Of a stretch of DNA of 7,233 bases, positions 6,549 through 7,233 are shown one piece after another. The stretch's first letter is position 1. Each line of letters starts with the position of its first letter. This DNA is from JAJRZX01 sp964472295. Its GTDB lineage: Bacteria; Desulfobacterota; GWC2-55-46; JADFVP01. Under the pieces are notes generated by a model. That model was not told the origin of the DNA. It did no database searches and saw nothing but the letters and a program-made list of their open reading frames with translations. Made by a program: the position numbers and the translations under genes. The stretch spans positions 1 to 7,233 of the forward strand of contig CAYYJQ010000070.1 in NCBI GenBank assembly GCA_964472295.1, in the 5' to 3' direction.

Positions 6549-6583
6549 AAAAACCCCTTTCCTGAAGACGGGTCTTCAAGGGG
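6549..6583 (-). terminator. Intrinsic terminator after tRNA-Trp, upstream of secE
   Basis: On the transcribed strand CCCCTT (6583-6578) and GAAGA (6577-6573) pair with TCTTC (6568-6564) and AAGGGG (6559-6554). The apical loop is 4 nt and there is one 4-nt bulge. TTTTT (6553-6549) and AATAAAGG follow at once. The hairpin starts 9 nt after the encoded CCA of trnW, well placed to end the rpmG-trnW transcript or to attenuate secE-nusG. Confidence 0.75.
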
Positions 6584-6591
6584 TCACGTTC

Positions 6592-6667
6592 TGGCAGGCC
6601 AGGAGGGATTCGAACCCCCAACATGCGGTTTTGGAGACCGCCGCTCTGCCGTTAGAGCTACTGGCCT
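6592..6667 (-). tRNA. trnW: tRNA-Trp (anticodon CCA)
   Basis: This is a 76-nt cloverleaf with all arms visible. The acceptor stem is AGGCCAG with CTGGCCT, a perfect 7 bp. The discriminator is G and the 3' CCA is encoded. The D stem is GCTC/GAGC with an 8-nt loop. The anticodon stem is GCGGT/ACCGC with loop CTCCAAA, giving anticodon CCA at 6632-6634. The T stem is GGGGG/CCCTC (one G-U pair) with loop TTCGAAT. CCA decodes UGG, so it charges with tryptophan; discriminator G73 fits bacterial TrpRS identity. Its position between rpmG and secE is common in several Gram-negative lineages and lets it share the rpmG transcript. Confidence 0.98.
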
Positions 6668-6835
6668 TTAGGTATTGCCACGAAACCTTGTCTGAAGTTC
6701 ATATATCTCCACGCCAGCCCCCTGAGAGGAAGCACCGCGCCAACTACGCATTGAATAAAGTAAGTCCCACCATGGGCCAGGCCAGGGGAGAAATTCACTC
6801 ATCAAGAGGAGCGCACAGCGCGGGCCGCTAAGATA
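6668..6835. other. Intergenic region between rpmG and trnW, nothing recognised
   Basis: These 168 bases separate the rpmG stop from the tRNA acceptor stem. I see no convincing coding frame, hairpin with T-tract or well-spaced -35/-10 pair on the minus strand. The region probably serves as a co-transcribed spacer from which the 5' end of tRNA-Trp is processed. Confidence 0.5.
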
Positions 6836-6985
6836 TTATTTAGTCTCCCTGTGAGGCGTATGCTTGCGGCAAAACTTACAGAATTTTTTAATCTCAAGCC
6901 TCTCGGGTGTGGTCTTCTTGTTCTTTGTCGTGGAATAATTCCTGCGCTTGCACTCTGTGCAGGCAAGTGTGATTATGTTGCGCAT
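6836..6985 (-). CDS. rpmG: 50S ribosomal protein L33 (zinc-binding type)
   Basis: L33 is a small large-subunit protein near the E site. The frame gives 49 residues, typical for the family, and has the arrangement of the zinc-ribbon C+ form: CTEC (C9, C12) near the start and CKFC (C36, C39) near the end, with a Lys/Arg-rich middle (KRRNYSTTKNKKTTPERLEIKK). The ATG at 6985 has only a weak GGGAAG-like site upstream; the stop is TAA. It is too short to appear in a coarse gene search but is unambiguous. It is the first gene after the strong hairpin at 7011-7067, followed 168 nt later by trnW. In related genomes tuf often precedes it, but I see no tuf here. Confidence 0.97.
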   Translation of the reverse strand: MRNIITLACTECKRRNYSTTKNKKTTPERLEIKKFCKFCRKHTPHRETK

Positions 6986-7010
6986 TGTCTTCCCTTTTTA
7001 TAAGTCTATT

Positions 7011-7067
7011 AAAAAAGCCCGCACCGCGGTCCGTTCTCTGCCGCGCCAAAAGCGCGGGGCCGCGGTG
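7011..7067 (-). terminator. Strong intrinsic terminator upstream of rpmG
   Basis: The outer arms CACCGCGG (7067-7060) and CCGCGGTG (7029-7022) pair perfectly over 8 bp. Inside, CCGCGC (7057-7052) and GCGCGG (7046-7041) form a perfect 6-bp stem. The RNA then continues CGGGC TTTTTT (T-tract 7016-7011). This would end whatever is transcribed from beyond the right edge, and it leaves only about 25 nt before the rpmG ATG. It could instead act as an attenuator of rpmG. Confidence 0.8.
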
Positions 7068-7082
7068 AAGTTTATAAGTTGT

Positions 7083-7167
7083 GCCAACCTGACCTGTATG
7101 CCCCCTGACCCGTATGCCCCTCTGACCTGTAGAGATATGCCACCACCTATGGCCCCCTGACCTTAGA
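7083..7167. repeat. Degenerate 16-17 bp tandem repeat
   Basis: Three adjoining copies (7083-7099, 7100-7115, 7116-7131) and a fourth after a 20-base gap (7152-7167) share the plus-strand core GCCCCCTGACCTGTAT with one to several differences each. No coding frame explains them, because both strands carry stops in the surrounding sequence. The function is unknown. They lie between the terminator at 7011-7067 and the C-rich end of the window. Confidence 0.65.
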
Positions 7168-7171
7168 TAGG

Positions 7172-7233
7172 CCCCAACCCCCTTTTAGCCCCCCAACTTA
7201 TCCCCTCTACTCGCCCCCATTGCCCATCCCCCC
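7172..7233. other. C-rich (plus) / G-rich (minus) low-complexity tract at window end
   Basis: The minus strand shows G-runs of 3 to 6 at 7228-7233, 7223-7225, 7214-7218, 7202-7205, 7189-7194, 7178-7182 and 7172-7175, separated by 1 to 9 bases. This pattern could form G-quadruplexes. There is no coding frame and no tuf C-terminus. It may be a natural spacer or an assembly end with reduced quality; the sequence alone cannot decide. Confidence 0.5.

Noticed and set aside
6047..6550. Plus-strand open frame (167 codons) opposite nusG and secE
   Set aside because: It covers two certain minus-strand genes; its hydrophobic stretch comes from reading SecE membrane codons in antisense.
6502..6831. Plus-strand open frame across the tRNA
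   Set aside because: It runs antisense through the tRNA-Trp cloverleaf and the terminator, so it cannot be a sensible gene.
6948..7160. Plus-strand open frame through the repeats with Pro-rich product
   Set aside because: It overlaps the start of rpmG in antisense and the terminator hairpin. The proline richness is only a consequence of the C-rich repeats.
7083..7167. CRISPR-like array
   Set aside because: The units are short and degenerate, adjoin without spacers, and there are no cas genes. It does not meet any CRISPR criterion.

Overview
This window is a housekeeping transcription and translation cluster, read entirely from the minus strand. In transcription order, from high to low coordinates, it holds rpmG (L33), tRNA-Trp, secE, nusG, rplK (L11), rplA (L1), rplJ (L10), rplL (L7/L12) and rpoB, the RNA polymerase beta subunit. 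rpoB runs off the left edge and lacks its C-terminal part. All the protein genes look intact. The many plus-strand open frames are shadows of these genes. I found no mobile element, CRISPR array or accessory gene.

Organism: the gene order with trnW between rpmG and secE, a beta subunit that carries proteobacterial-type lineage insertions, a short single-span SecE and a zinc-type L33 suggest a Gram-negative bacterium. Deltaproteobacteria in the broad sense, Nitrospirota or a related uncultured lineage would fit. Coding DNA is moderately GC-rich, yet ATA (Ile) and AGG (Arg) are used freely, which argues against an enterobacterium. This placement is inference; I cannot name a genus.

Layout: 7068-7233 is a non-coding stretch, rich in G on the minus strand, with a degenerate 16-17 bp repeat. 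A strong hairpin plus T6 at 7011-7067 insulates rpmG from upstream. rpmG and trnW follow, then a second hairpin plus T5 at 6549-6583. After that come the tightly spaced secE-nusG and rplK-rplA pairs. A recognisable L10 leader RNA (4416-4527) precedes rplJ-rplL. The 198-nt gap between rplL and rpoB holds three hairpins, the first a compact terminator-like stem followed by T5.

How it works together: L11, L1, L10 and L12 build the ribosomal GTPase-associated centre and L1 stalk. SecE is part of the SecYEG translocon. NusG links RNA polymerase to the ribosome or Rho. RpoB is the polymerase itself. The L10 leader and the rplL-rpoB attenuators offer a simple explanation of how one cluster could give high L12, moderate L10 and low RpoB output. 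The most interesting content is this layered RNA-level regulation and the odd repeat region at the right end, not a new gene system.
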